From the IMG/VR virus record IMGVR_UViG_3300025695_000032, positions 1 to 43,041 of that record: a stretch of DNA of 43,041 bases; one strand, given 5' to 3'. A program made the position numbers and the translations under genes. The DNA comes from a virus. Shown here in pieces: positions 1 to 7,397 of this stretch. The notes below the pieces were generated by a model. The model was not told the DNA's origin and made no database searches. It saw only the letters and a program-made list of their open reading frames with translations. Positions within the stretch are counted from its first letter, which is position 1. Each line of letters begins with the position of its first letter.

Positions 1-3000
1 TATGTTACGTCTTTAGGCAAAGTACGAGATTTAGATACTACAGCCTACGCTGAAGGGACTATTCTTTATGTAGACCCAACGACAGCGGGCGGTTACACAA
101 CTACTAAACCTAGTCCCCCTAATCATATTATACAAATCGCGGCAGTAGTTCGCTCACATGGTACGCAAGGTACATTACTTGTTCGTACTACGCACATGCC
201 GGACACTGACGAGATTCCAGAAGGCTCTACAAATCTATATTTTACGGACGCTAGAGCAACAGCAGCGATTAAAGCAGACGCAGACTGGAACGCCACTAAC
301 TGGGACACCGCTTACGGATGGGGCAATCATGCTAATTCGGGCTATTTAACTAGCCACCAAGATATCAGTGGTAAGGCAGATTTATCTGGAGCTACATTTA
401 CTGGTGCTAATGAGATCGTAAAAGACGGAGATAGTTTATTACTTAGGTCTACATCCGCATCTGCTGAAGTAGGTATGAGGTTTACATCTCAAGGCGCATC
501 TGCAACTCAGTTTGGGCATATTAGGTATAATCATTCAAATGCTGCATCTTATGGAGCGGGTGAGGTTTTTACCATAGGTGGAACAGAGGCTAGCACAGTC
601 ATCCTTGCTGATGGTCAGTTCTACTATAAAGATGGTATCTATAAAAAACCTGCAAGCGGTACAGGCGTAGGCACTAGAAAAGATGCTAACTGGGACACTG
701 CTTATAGTTGGGGTAATCATGCTAGTGCAGGTTATCTAACTAGCTTACCTAGTCACACGCATGATTACTTACCACTAAGTGGTGGAACTATAACAGGAAA
801 CCTAACGCTTAACAGCGCAACTCCACAGATACTATTTAATGGTACATCTGATGCGGGTGTTGACATGGCAATCAGGGCAACTCCAGAGGGTTTGGATTTC
901 TATGAGCCAGAAGACAGTAACAAGATACACTTCCAGATACTAGACGACACTGGTGTTAACTCACCATTTGGCTATAAGGTTGGCGGTGTACGTAAAGATT
1001 TGAATTGGGATACTGCTTACTCATGGGGTAATCACGCTAGTGCAGGTTACTTAACAAGCCTACCAAGTCATAACCATGATGACCGTTACTTTACCGAGGG
1101 TGAAGCTGACGCTCGTTACGTAAACGTTACTGGCGATACTATGACTGGTAGTTTAGAGGTAAATAAAACAGATGCGTATTTACAGGTTCATTATAGTAGC
1201 AACTCAAGGGGTGGTATAGCAGCATTAAGCGGTCAGAGAGTTGCTACGTATACCACTACAAGTGGAGACGACTTAGTATTCGGATACTCAACAAGCCCAG
1301 TAAGTAGTGCGAATTTTGTTCAGCGAATGAAAATAGACAACGGAACTGGCAATGTAACTATTGCTGGAACTTTATCCGCATCAGGCTATAACAAATCTAA
1401 TTGGGATACTGCATACGGTTGGGGTGACCACTCTACCCAGAATTATGCGACACAAACTTATGTGAATAACGCTGTATCTAACTTAGTAGATAGCGCGCCT
1501 TCTACTCTCGATACCTTAAACGAGCTCGCCGCAGCATTAGGTGATGACGCTAATTTCTCTACTACAGTTACTAATAGTATTGGTACTAAGGTTAGTAAGT
1601 CAGGTGATACGATGACCGGGGATTTGCTAGTTCAAGACGATATTAAGTCAACTGGGCAAATCCGTGCGACTGGTTGGTGGAACACTAACACTGGTACTTC
1701 TGGCCACGATCTAGCTACTGAAATAGGTGTTTCCGGTGGGATTTCGCATATATTATCATACAATAGAGCTTCTTCCTCTTATGGTAATTTAAACATATCA
1801 GCTGCTAACGTTGACTTCCCACAAGGTAACGTGTCTATTGGTGGGGCTACCGCATGGCACTCCGCTAACGATGGTTCTGGTTCAGGCTTAGATGCTGACT
1901 TACTAGACGGTCAACATGGTTCTTACTATGCAACTGCATCCCATAGTCACGACTATGTACCTGAAAGAAATCGTACAGATTGGAATGATAGTACGGTATT
2001 TTACGATGTAGTTGGACAGTTAGGTTGGAGAAATTATGGCAATAACCACACTATCTTCGATGCTTCAAGTAGTCTAACTCCTAGTGATACAAGCTGTAAT
2101 AACACAAACGCAGCAGTACCTTGGTCAGCTACTTATCCTACGCTAATGGGTTGGAATGGTTCAAGTACGTATGGTGTACGTGTTGATAGTGCACGAGTAG
2201 CAGATAGTGCAGGTAATGCAGGTACCTTAGATGGTTTAGACTCTACTAGCTACATGCGGTATACAGGTTGGAACAATCAAGACGCTAATAGTCAAGGGTT
2301 GATGAAGTCTAACTTTACTTACTCAAACAATGCCCCTTTTACAGGTGAGCTTATAAGGTTCCATGCTAACTATTATTCATTGCAACTAAACGCTGTATAC
2401 AACAATACAGGTAATGGTCTTGCGTTTAGAACATATAACAATGATAGTGTGAAAACTTGGAACCCATGGCGTAAGGTATGGCATGATGGTAACGATGGTT
2501 CAGGTTCAGGCTTAGACGCTGACTTGCTTGATGGTCAACACGCTTCTGCGTTTGCCCCTGCTTCTCACTCGCATAACTATGTGACTGAAGGTGGTACATC
2601 GTTTAATGGTGAATACCCTGTTGCTGTTCGTACTGGTACAAGGACTATGTACTCTGATAACAACATTAGGTTTAGAGGTTCTGATAGTCGCTTATCAGTA
2701 GATGGTTCAATCACGACTCCTACTATAAACACCAATAGTATAGATACTATAAATATGGAAACTGATTCCTTAGTAGTAGGCACTGATATGTTCAATAACA
2801 TGCTCTTGTTTGGTAACGAAGTAATATCTGCAGCTTCTACATCTAAAACATACGTTAACCACGAACTAACATCTGGAATGGGGATTCCTGCTCCGACAGG
2901 TGGACAAGTGTTATCTTATGATTCTGCCTCAGACTCAGTACTGTGGATAGACCCTCCTGCAGGTGGTGGTGCTAGTAACAGCGTTTATGGTATCGATTAT

Positions 3001-3327
3001 TGGAATAACGCACCTTACACAGGCGCTGCAAGTTTGTACTTAATATTTGATACAGAAGCGGAAGCCAACGCCTTGTGGGATGCTGTTAAAGCAAGCTCAG
3101 GCCCGGGGCAGTTGCGTGTTAGAGCTAGGTATGAGATGTTCCAATACGGTAGTACTGGTTTTGATTTAACTATGGACCCTTACTACAGCAACCCTACTTT
3201 CTGGAGTTTGATGGGTAATTTAGGACCGTTGGGGAATCAATGGGTACTAGGTATGGATGTCTATATAACATCAACACCTACTGACGGTAGTATACTTCTA
3301 GGTGAAGGTACTTGGGAACTTACATAA
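1..3327 (+). CDS. Long tail fibre protein (5' partial)
   Basis: The reading frame is open from base 1, so the gene begins upstream and the first ATG in the window (196) is internal; 1108 residues are visible. The protein is rich in Gly, Ser, Asn and Asp and is built of repeats. A block NWDTAY-W-G-(N/D)H is seen four times (coding from about 298, 688, 1003 and 1399). A block with GLDADLLDGQH followed by SHSH is seen twice (about 1873 and 2497). Such modules are typical of trimeric tail fibres of marine and T4-like phages. The last 120 residues have a different, Tyr/Trp-rich composition and are the likely receptor-binding tip. The next gene encodes a tail-assembly chaperone-like protein. Role: host recognition and adsorption (inferred). 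No S74 autoprocessing motif is seen at the C-terminus. Confidence 0.88.
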   Translation, partial: YVTSLGKVRDLDTTAYAEGTILYVDPTTAGGYTTTKPSPPNHIIQIAAVVRSHGTQGTLLVRTTHMPDTDEIPEGSTNLYFTDARATAAIKADADWNATNWDTAYGWGNHANSGYLTSHQDISGKADLSGATFTGANEIVKDGDSLLLRSTSASAEVGMRFTSQGASATQFGHIRYNHSNAASYGAGEVFTIGGTEASTVILADGQFYYKDGIYKKPASGTGVGTRKDANWDTAYSWGNHASAGYLTSLPSHTHDYLPLSGGTITGNLTLNSATPQILFNGTSDAGVDMAIRATPEGLDFYEPEDSNKIHFQILDDTGVNSPFGYKVGGVRKDLNWDTAYSWGNHASAGYLTSLPSHNHDDRYFTEGEADARYVNVTGDTMTGSLEVNKTDAYLQVHYSSNSRGGIAALSGQRVATYTTTSGDDLVFGYSTSPVSSANFVQRMKIDNGTGNVTIAGTLSASGYNKSNWDTAYGWGDHSTQNYATQTYVNNAVSNLVDSAPSTLDTLNELAAALGDDANFSTTVTNSIGTKVSKSGDTMTGDLLVQDDIKSTGQIRATGWWNTNTGTSGHDLATEIGVSGGISHILSYNRASSSYGNLNISAANVDFPQGNVSIGGATAWHSANDGSGSGLDADLLDGQHGSYYATASHSHDYVPERNRTDWNDSTVFYDVVGQLGWRNYGNNHTIFDASSSLTPSDTSCNNTNAAVPWSATYPTLMGWNGSSTYGVRVDSARVADSAGNAGTLDGLDSTSYMRYTGWNNQDANSQGLMKSNFTYSNNAPFTGELIRFHANYYSLQLNAVYNNTGNGLAFRTYNNDSVKTWNPWRKVWHDGNDGSGSGLDADLLDGQHASAFAPASHSHNYVTEGGTSFNGEYPVAVRTGTRTMYSDNNIRFRGSDSRLSVDGSITTPTINTNSIDTINMETDSLVVGTDMFNNMLLFGNEVISAASTSKTYVNHELTSGMGIPAPTGGQVLSYDSASDSVLWIDPPAGGGASNSVYGIDYWNNAPYTGAASLYLIFDTEAEANALWDAVKASSGPGQLRVRARYEMFQYGSTGFDLTMDPYYSNPTFWSLMGNLGPLGNQWVLGMDVYITSTPTDGSILLGEGTWELT

Positions 3328-3336
3328 GGACAATAT

Positions 3337-3741
3337 ATGTACGCAAAAATAGTAAACAATGAGGTGGTGCAGTATCCTGTGCCTCCTTACAAAGCTACTA
3401 CAGATGAGTATGTAGAGGTGTCACGTTTAGAAATAGACCATGATCCCTTTACACATCAAGTAGTATACGACAGTCAACCCACTAAACAGACCGATGGTTA
3501 TTGGGTTCTCCAAGGTAACTTAGAAGCACTGGAAGACACAACATATGTCAACAATGCAGCTAGGCTAGTTAGGCAGGACCGAGACAAGAAGTTATCTGAA
3601 ACAGACTGGGTTGTCACTAAGGCTTTCGAGACAGGTACTGAAATACCTGAGGACATGAAAACCTACCGTCAGGCTCTTAGAGATATAACAAATCAATCAG
3701 GGTTCCCATATAAAGTGGTGTTCCCTGACTTACCTAATTAA
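3337..3741 (+). CDS. Tail fibre assembly protein, Phage_tail_APC-like
   Basis: This 134-residue protein starts 9 bases after the fibre gene, behind an AAGGA ribosome site. The C-terminal half holds the pattern of the phage tail assembly chaperone family (Pfam Phage_tail_APC): RDKKLSETDW, then YRQALRDIT, then a terminal FPDLP. Members sit next to fibre genes and are thought to help fold or attach fibres. A second, divergent copy of the same domain is encoded at 13281-13664 after the other fibre gene. The N-terminal half looks like a short beta-rich domain and is unrelated between the two copies. Family assignment is by motif reading only. Confidence 0.7.
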   Translation: MYAKIVNNEVVQYPVPPYKATTDEYVEVSRLEIDHDPFTHQVVYDSQPTKQTDGYWVLQGNLEALEDTTYVNNAARLVRQDRDKKLSETDWVVTKAFETGTEIPEDMKTYRQALRDITNQSGFPYKVVFPDLPN

Positions 3742-3751
3742 GGATATTAAT

Positions 3752-4039
3752 ATGTCAGTAACTTATGAACTCTTAGAGGAGTTTACAGGTACTCGTGTAA
3801 ATGAGATGCCTGACCCTGAGAACGAAGGTGAAGTGTTAGAGGTTACACAAGATGTACGTGACATTCTAGTTCGCTTTACCTGTGGTGACTCAGGTTACAC
3901 ACATGAACGCTCGGTTAACGTGGTATTCACTGATGGGGTTTATGATGAAGAGCTTACATTAGTACGATGTGCGGAAGTGGCTAATGGTGTCGCTGCTAAG
4001 ATGGCGTGCGGGGTTATTCAAGCTCCTGAAACCATATAG
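3752..4039 (+). CDS. Hypothetical protein, tail-fibre operon
   Basis: This 95-residue, acidic protein (Glu, Asp and Val rich) follows the assembly chaperone by 10 bases behind an AAGGAT site. I do not recognise a family. The pattern of alternating hydrophobic residues suggests a small beta domain (RDILVRFTC, SVNVVFTDGV). It is the last gene before a terminator, so it closes the fibre operon and may be a fibre accessory protein. That role is inferred from position only. Confidence 0.7.
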   Translation: MSVTYELLEEFTGTRVNEMPDPENEGEVLEVTQDVRDILVRFTCGDSGYTHERSVNVVFTDGVYDEELTLVRCAEVANGVAAKMACGVIQAPETI

Positions 4040-4045
4040 GAGTAG

Positions 4046-4072
4046 AAAAGGGGGCGTGAAGCCCCTTCTTTT
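4046..4072. terminator. Bidirectional terminator
   Basis: A GGGGC-gtgaa-GCCCC hairpin (4051-4065) has an A-rich left flank and a T-rich right flank (TTCTTTT). It lies between the plus-strand gene ending at 4039 and the minus-strand gene ending at 4075, so it can stop transcription from both sides. Confidence 0.75.
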
Positions 4073-4074
4073 AG

Positions 4075-4287
4075 CTAACTAGCTTCAGCTTTTGCAATCT
4101 CTTCTTTAAGTGCGTTAACAAAGCCTTGTTCAGCCATACCTAACTGGTCAACTCGCGCTCGAGCCGCTTGGCCTTGTTGCTGCAAGTCTTGGATTTGTGA
4201 TAAGCAGTACTTTGCGCCTTCCGGTAAATCTTCAACGACATAACTCTTTTCATCAATAGTGATAGTCTGCTTTTCTTGAGTTTCCAT
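4075..4287 (-). CDS. Small coiled-coil protein, DUF6447-like
   Basis: This 70-residue protein is the only minus-strand gene inside the late plus-strand block. I chose the ATG at 4287 because AGGA lies about 7 bases upstream (AGGAAAACTT-ATG); a longer open frame upstream has no ribosome site. The sequence starts with a short beta piece (QTITIDEKSYVVEDLP), followed by a helix with heptad character (LSQIQDLQQQGQAARARVDQL). This resembles the small phage proteins grouped as DUF6447, whose function is unknown. It faces away from the lysis-side genes and shares an 87-base divergent promoter region with the gene at 4375. Confidence 0.65.
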   Translation of the reverse strand: METQEKQTITIDEKSYVVEDLPEGAKYCLSQIQDLQQQGQAARARVDQLGMAEQGFVNALKEEIAKAEAS

Positions 4288-4317
4288 AAGTTTTCCTATA
4301 GGTAATTTAGTGATGTG

Positions 4318-4346
4318 TTTCAAACACGACCATGATTCTATATAAT
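4318..4346 (+). promoter_or_regulatory. Candidate promoter for the lysis-side genes
   Basis: A perfect TATAAT (4341-4346) lies 29 bases before the ATG at 4375 in the divergent gap. The -35 hexamer 17 bases upstream (TTTCAA) matches only 3 of 6 consensus positions, so the call rests mainly on the -10 box and on the gap's position. Confidence 0.35.
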
Positions 4347-4374
4347 ATAGCGACATAACGCAATAGGTAGCACT

Positions 4375-4989
4375 ATGTACAAGTATATTTTGGTTTTGTT
4401 GATAAGTTTTGGAGTATGCGCCGCTGATAATCAACAGACTGGCGACCTAAACACGAACACCCAGAACTCAACAGTTAGTAGTAACAACACAACTAACTCA
4501 AAGACGTATAACGGTGCTGGTTCATCTGGTATGCCAGTCACGTCTACTATATCTCCATCCCTTATGTCATCTGGTAATGACTCATGCTTACGCTCAACAG
4601 TGGGCGGTGTTCAATTTGCTGTCTTCGGTATATCGGCAGGTAAGTACTACCAAGATGAACAGTGTAACCGACGCAAAGACGCAAAGACCTTACGAGAGTT
4701 AGGTATGTCAGTCGCTAGTGTGTCCCTAATGTGCCAGAAGTTAGACGTATGGGTCGCCATGTTTACCGCTGGCACACCCTGCCCATTACTAGTTAATTCT
4801 AAATTAGTTGTAGGCAAAAACGCCTACTTGGTGATGCGTCGCCAACCAGAATTTTATATACCCGACTACTCAAAAAATGTACAATATTACAATACCATTT
4901 TAAATATTGGCGATGGAGTCGATTACAATGATGAAGAAACTAGCACTCTTACTATTAGTGAGCGTTTCCGCACAAGCAAACGAGATTGA
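4375..4989 (+). CDS. Exported protein of unknown function, lysis-side cassette
   Basis: This 204-residue protein has a classic export signal: a lysine near the start, a hydrophobic stretch (ILVLLISFGV) and small residues before the likely cleavage (CAA). The mature part opens with an Asn/Thr/Ser-rich low-complexity segment (about 20-50), followed by a domain with several cysteines (CLRST, CNRRKDAK, LMCQKL, TPCPLL) that could form disulphides in the periplasm. Related proteins occur as hypothetical genes in other aquatic phages, by my recollection. Its end overlaps the start of the next exported protein by 62 bases. With the following coiled-coil and holin genes it may belong to an envelope or lysis cassette, but no function is demonstrated. 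Confidence 0.72.
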   Translation: MYKYILVLLISFGVCAADNQQTGDLNTNTQNSTVSSNNTTNSKTYNGAGSSGMPVTSTISPSLMSSGNDSCLRSTVGGVQFAVFGISAGKYYQDEQCNRRKDAKTLRELGMSVASVSLMCQKLDVWVAMFTAGTPCPLLVNSKLVVGKNAYLVMRRQPEFYIPDYSKNVQYYNTILNIGDGVDYNDEETSTLTISERFRTSKRD

Positions 4990-5710
4990 TAATTTAATCA
5001 CGACAAGTGACTCTCTCAAGCAGACATTTGCTTTAGGTATCCAGACGGTAGGTGGTCAGGCTCAGTACGCCAATACAGGCGGTATATCACCAGACATGGT
5101 AGCAGATGCCTATGTTACCCAAGCGCAAGCCGATGCGTACAACGAAGCATTGATACAAGTCGCGGCTAAAAACTACAACATAACCGCACAAGAATACTTT
5201 GATACTCAATCACAAACAGCTTTAGAGGCATTAGGTGAAGCGGTAAACGCGTACACGCAAGCGAGTAGTGATTTAATCGGTGCGGTAATTGTGAACAATA
5301 TGGCAGTTGAAGCAGTTGACCAAGAAACCACAGAAACCCTACAAACGTATGTAACTAACAATGACATGCAAATTACAACCGAGTCAGTAGAAACTTATAA
5401 CGGCGCGCTCGATACAGTTCAGGCGGCGGCGCAAACTGCGGCTAGTTTCATGGCAGTTGCTAACGACCAAGACTTAGTATCTTCAGCACAAGCACAAGCG
5501 GACGCGCTAGGAGAGTCTTTCTCATTCGCTGAAGCCTCGTTTTACGCACAGTCTACAGTGACGGTTACAATGCTATCTGGGGATGTTTCACTAGATATGT
5601 CAGCGTATATTAAAAGCGCACAGGACATCTTAACAGCTGGTCAGGAGTCTGACTTTTATCGTACTAGCCCAGTAGGTGAGTGTTTCTTTACTCAAGAATG
5701 TTATGAATGA
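4928..5710 (+). CDS. Exported Ala/Gln-rich protein of unknown function
   Basis: This 260-residue protein starts at ATG 4928, chosen because GGAG lies 9 bases upstream and because it gives a clean signal peptide (MMKKLALLLLVSVSAQA, cleavage after AQA). The mature protein is rich in Ala, Thr, Gln and Asp and predicted mostly helical, with few aromatic residues. It ends with a small cysteine pair (CFFTQECYE). The gene overlaps the preceding exported-protein gene by 62 bases and the next gene by 8 bases, so the three are probably translated together. I do not recognise a family. A periplasmic or outer-membrane role during infection or lysis is inferred from the signal peptide and the neighbours. 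Confidence 0.72.
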   Translation: MMKKLALLLLVSVSAQANEIDNLITTSDSLKQTFALGIQTVGGQAQYANTGGISPDMVADAYVTQAQADAYNEALIQVAAKNYNITAQEYFDTQSQTALEALGEAVNAYTQASSDLIGAVIVNNMAVEAVDQETTETLQTYVTNNDMQITTESVETYNGALDTVQAAAQTAASFMAVANDQDLVSSAQAQADALGESFSFAEASFYAQSTVTVTMLSGDVSLDMSAYIKSAQDILTAGQESDFYRTSPVGECFFTQECYE

Positions 5711-6227
5711 TATTGAATTAGATGTAGGCGGAACTAAGTTTAAAGGTGTCTGGATAGCAATACTATTCTCATTTGCATCGACTATCGGTGGTGGCATCTG
5801 GACGGCTAGTGAGTTCTTTAATCGTTTATCAGCACAAGAGCAAGCAGTGCAAGATGTGGTAACACAGCAAGCAGTAATTGATTCTAAGTTCGATACATTG
5901 TCCAGTGATGTTACAAGTAACTTATCTACGTTCTCTACTAATATAGCGACAGTTGAACAACAGCTTAGTGACAACGATGTGTCTGGCCTACAAGGTAAAC
6001 TAGCTACACTTGGCACTAACCTAGAACAAATAATGAAGCGACAAGGCGAGTTACTGGACTTGCGAGATAAAGTCGCGGAAATAGAAAAGTTATCATCTGA
6101 GCAGAGTATTACAATCGAAGCCAAGCTAGAAAAACTGATGCAGTATGACGAGGATATGAAGCGCATTACGCGTGAGATTGACGACATATGGAATGGTATG
6201 GACGCACTGAGTAACCCGCTGTCATGA
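5703..6227 (+). CDS. Membrane-anchored coiled-coil protein
   Basis: This 174-residue protein has one N-terminal membrane segment (GVWIAILFSFASTIGGGIWTA, about residues 17-37). A long helical part with heptad repeats follows (for example LQGKLATLGTNLEQIMKRQ, LRDKVAEIEKL). ATG 5703 is preferred because the conserved-looking start MNDIELDVGGTKF follows it; a GTG at 5676 is possible but lies inside the previous gene. The shape (one membrane helix plus a long periplasmic or cytoplasmic coiled coil) resembles spanin-type and XhlA-type proteins, but no diagnostic motif is seen. It sits directly before the holin-like genes. Confidence 0.65.
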   Translation: MNDIELDVGGTKFKGVWIAILFSFASTIGGGIWTASEFFNRLSAQEQAVQDVVTQQAVIDSKFDTLSSDVTSNLSTFSTNIATVEQQLSDNDVSGLQGKLATLGTNLEQIMKRQGELLDLRDKVAEIEKLSSEQSITIEAKLEKLMQYDEDMKRITREIDDIWNGMDALSNPLS

Positions 6228-6310
6228 TTGGCGTATATATTATTTGTGGTTTGTCTTTGATTATCTTTGTTGTTGCGTGTAAAATCGCATATAAGTTTTC
6301 CAAATTATAA
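6224..6310 (+). CDS. 28-residue membrane microprotein
   Basis: A very short open frame starts with an ATGA overlap on the stop of the preceding gene, which favours coupled translation. The product is almost a single transmembrane helix (IGVYIICGLSLIIFVVACK) with a basic tail (KIAYKFSKL). There is no separate strong ribosome site. The position, between a membrane coiled-coil protein and an XhlA-like protein in a lysis cassette, suggests a pinholin-like or holin-modulating peptide. This is inference; tiny frames can also occur by chance. Confidence 0.45.
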   Translation: MIGVYIICGLSLIIFVVACKIAYKFSKL

Positions 6311-6320
6311 GTTTCCCTAT

Positions 6321-6590
6321 ATGCCAGACCACATCGAAAAAAGAATTGACCGTTTTGAGTCTAGTATGGACAAAAATTTTGAGAAGGTCACTCAGATTTT
6401 AGAGAAGTTGGCTAGGCATGACGAACGTGTCGATGACGTAGAAAGGCGCATCGGGCAAACTGAAGACGATGTACGTGACTTAAAAAAGATTGTATCTGCA
6501 AATGAATATACCGCGAAGTCAGCAAACCGAATATTTTGGATGGTACTAGCTGGATTCGTATCTTTAGGATTTTATTTCCTGAGAGGCTAA
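6321..6590 (+). CDS. XhlA-like coiled-coil/tail-anchored membrane protein
   Basis: This 89-residue protein is a charged helix with heptad pattern (about residues 5-65: IEKRIDRFESSM, VTQILEKLARHDERVDDVERRIG) followed by one C-terminal membrane segment (IFWMVLAGFVSLGFYFL). This is the architecture of haemolysin XhlA-type phage proteins that act with holins. ATG 6321 is chosen because upstream codons belong to the microprotein region; its ribosome site is weak. The gene sits one base before the holin gene. Membrane disruption or spanin-like action at lysis is inferred from architecture and context. Confidence 0.65.
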   Translation: MPDHIEKRIDRFESSMDKNFEKVTQILEKLARHDERVDDVERRIGQTEDDVRDLKKIVSANEYTAKSANRIFWMVLAGFVSLGFYFLRG

Positions 6591-6591
6591 C

Positions 6592-6963
6592 ATGCTTAAC
6601 TTATTAATTGGTCCAATCACTAGCTTAGTAGGCGGATACTTTAAAAATAAAGCGGAAGAGAAACAAGCCAAACACACTGCTAAGATGGAAGTCATTAAGC
6701 AAGGTGGTAAGTGGGAAGACACTATGGCCGACGCTTCTGCTAACTCGTGGAAAGACGAGTTCTGGACTATTATATTTTCTATCCCCCTTATCGCCGTATT
6801 CTATGGCGCTATTTTCGACCCAACTATTATTCAGAAAGTAGAAGAAGCATTTAACGCCCTCGAACAATTACCTGAATGGTACCAATACTTGCTATTCATG
6901 GCGGTATCAGCTAGCTTTGGTATTCGTGGTGCAGACAAATTGATGAGCCTACGGAAGAAGTAA
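6592..6963 (+). CDS. Holin, GTA_holin_3TM-like
   Basis: This 123-residue membrane protein has an N-terminal hydrophobic region (LLIGPITSLVGGYF), a charged amphipathic middle, then two clear membrane segments (FWTIIFSIPLIAVFYGAI and YLLFMAVSASFGIRG) with LPEWYQ between them. This arrangement matches the three-helix holin family GTA_holin_3TM. It is followed two bases later by the lysozyme gene, the usual holin-endolysin pair. The role would be timed opening of the inner membrane to release the lysozyme. Confidence 0.78.
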   Translation: MLNLLIGPITSLVGGYFKNKAEEKQAKHTAKMEVIKQGGKWEDTMADASANSWKDEFWTIIFSIPLIAVFYGAIFDPTIIQKVEEAFNALEQLPEWYQYLLFMAVSASFGIRGADKLMSLRKK

Positions 6964-6964
6964 A

Positions 6965-7378
6965 ATGGAAAAACTAATTGAGATGATTAAGGTACACGAA
7001 GGTGTATCTCACCATGTATATAACTGCCCAGCAGGTTATGAGACTATAGGCGTAGGTAGAAATATTTCAGTCGCCGGACTAGGTTTAAGTGATGAAGAAA
7101 TAGACTATTTGTTGACAAACGACATCATGCGTTGTTATAAAGAACTAGGTACTTTTCAATGGTTTGTGGGCCTAGACGAAAATCGTCAATTTGCGATTGT
7201 TGACATGTGCTTCAATTTAGGGCTTACACGGCTGCTAAAATTTAAAAACATGATAAGTGCACTACAGCAAGAGGACTGGGAAGAAGCATCTGCTCAAGCT
7301 CTGGACTCTGCGTGGGCTACACAGGTAGGAAACCGAGCTCAAAAAATCGCTACTATTCTTAGGACAGGAGAGTTCTAG
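6965..7378 (+). CDS. Endolysin, T4-type lysozyme (GH24)
   Basis: This 137-residue muramidase cuts the beta-1,4 bonds of peptidoglycan. The catalytic pattern of phage GH24 enzymes, Glu-8aa-(Asp/Cys)-5aa-Thr, is complete: Glu12, Cys21 and Thr27, with TIGVGR after Thr27. The Cys variant in place of Asp is a known active form in this family. Further family features are DENRQFAIVDMCFNLG in the middle and the WATQVGNRAQKIATIL helix near the end. No signal peptide or SAR anchor is present, so export depends on the holin encoded just before. Length is slightly shorter than T4 lysozyme (164 residues). Confidence 0.92.
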   Translation: MEKLIEMIKVHEGVSHHVYNCPAGYETIGVGRNISVAGLGLSDEEIDYLLTNDIMRCYKELGTFQWFVGLDENRQFAIVDMCFNLGLTRLLKFKNMISALQQEDWEEASAQALDSAWATQVGNRAQKIATILRTGEF

Positions 7379-7397
7379 TGGTAGTTTAAGGACTATT

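Noticed and set aside
5630-6187. A 185-residue minus-strand frame opposite the coiled-coil gene.
   Set aside because: Ser/Cys-rich shadow of the plus-strand gene, with no ribosome site and no coupling to a neighbour.
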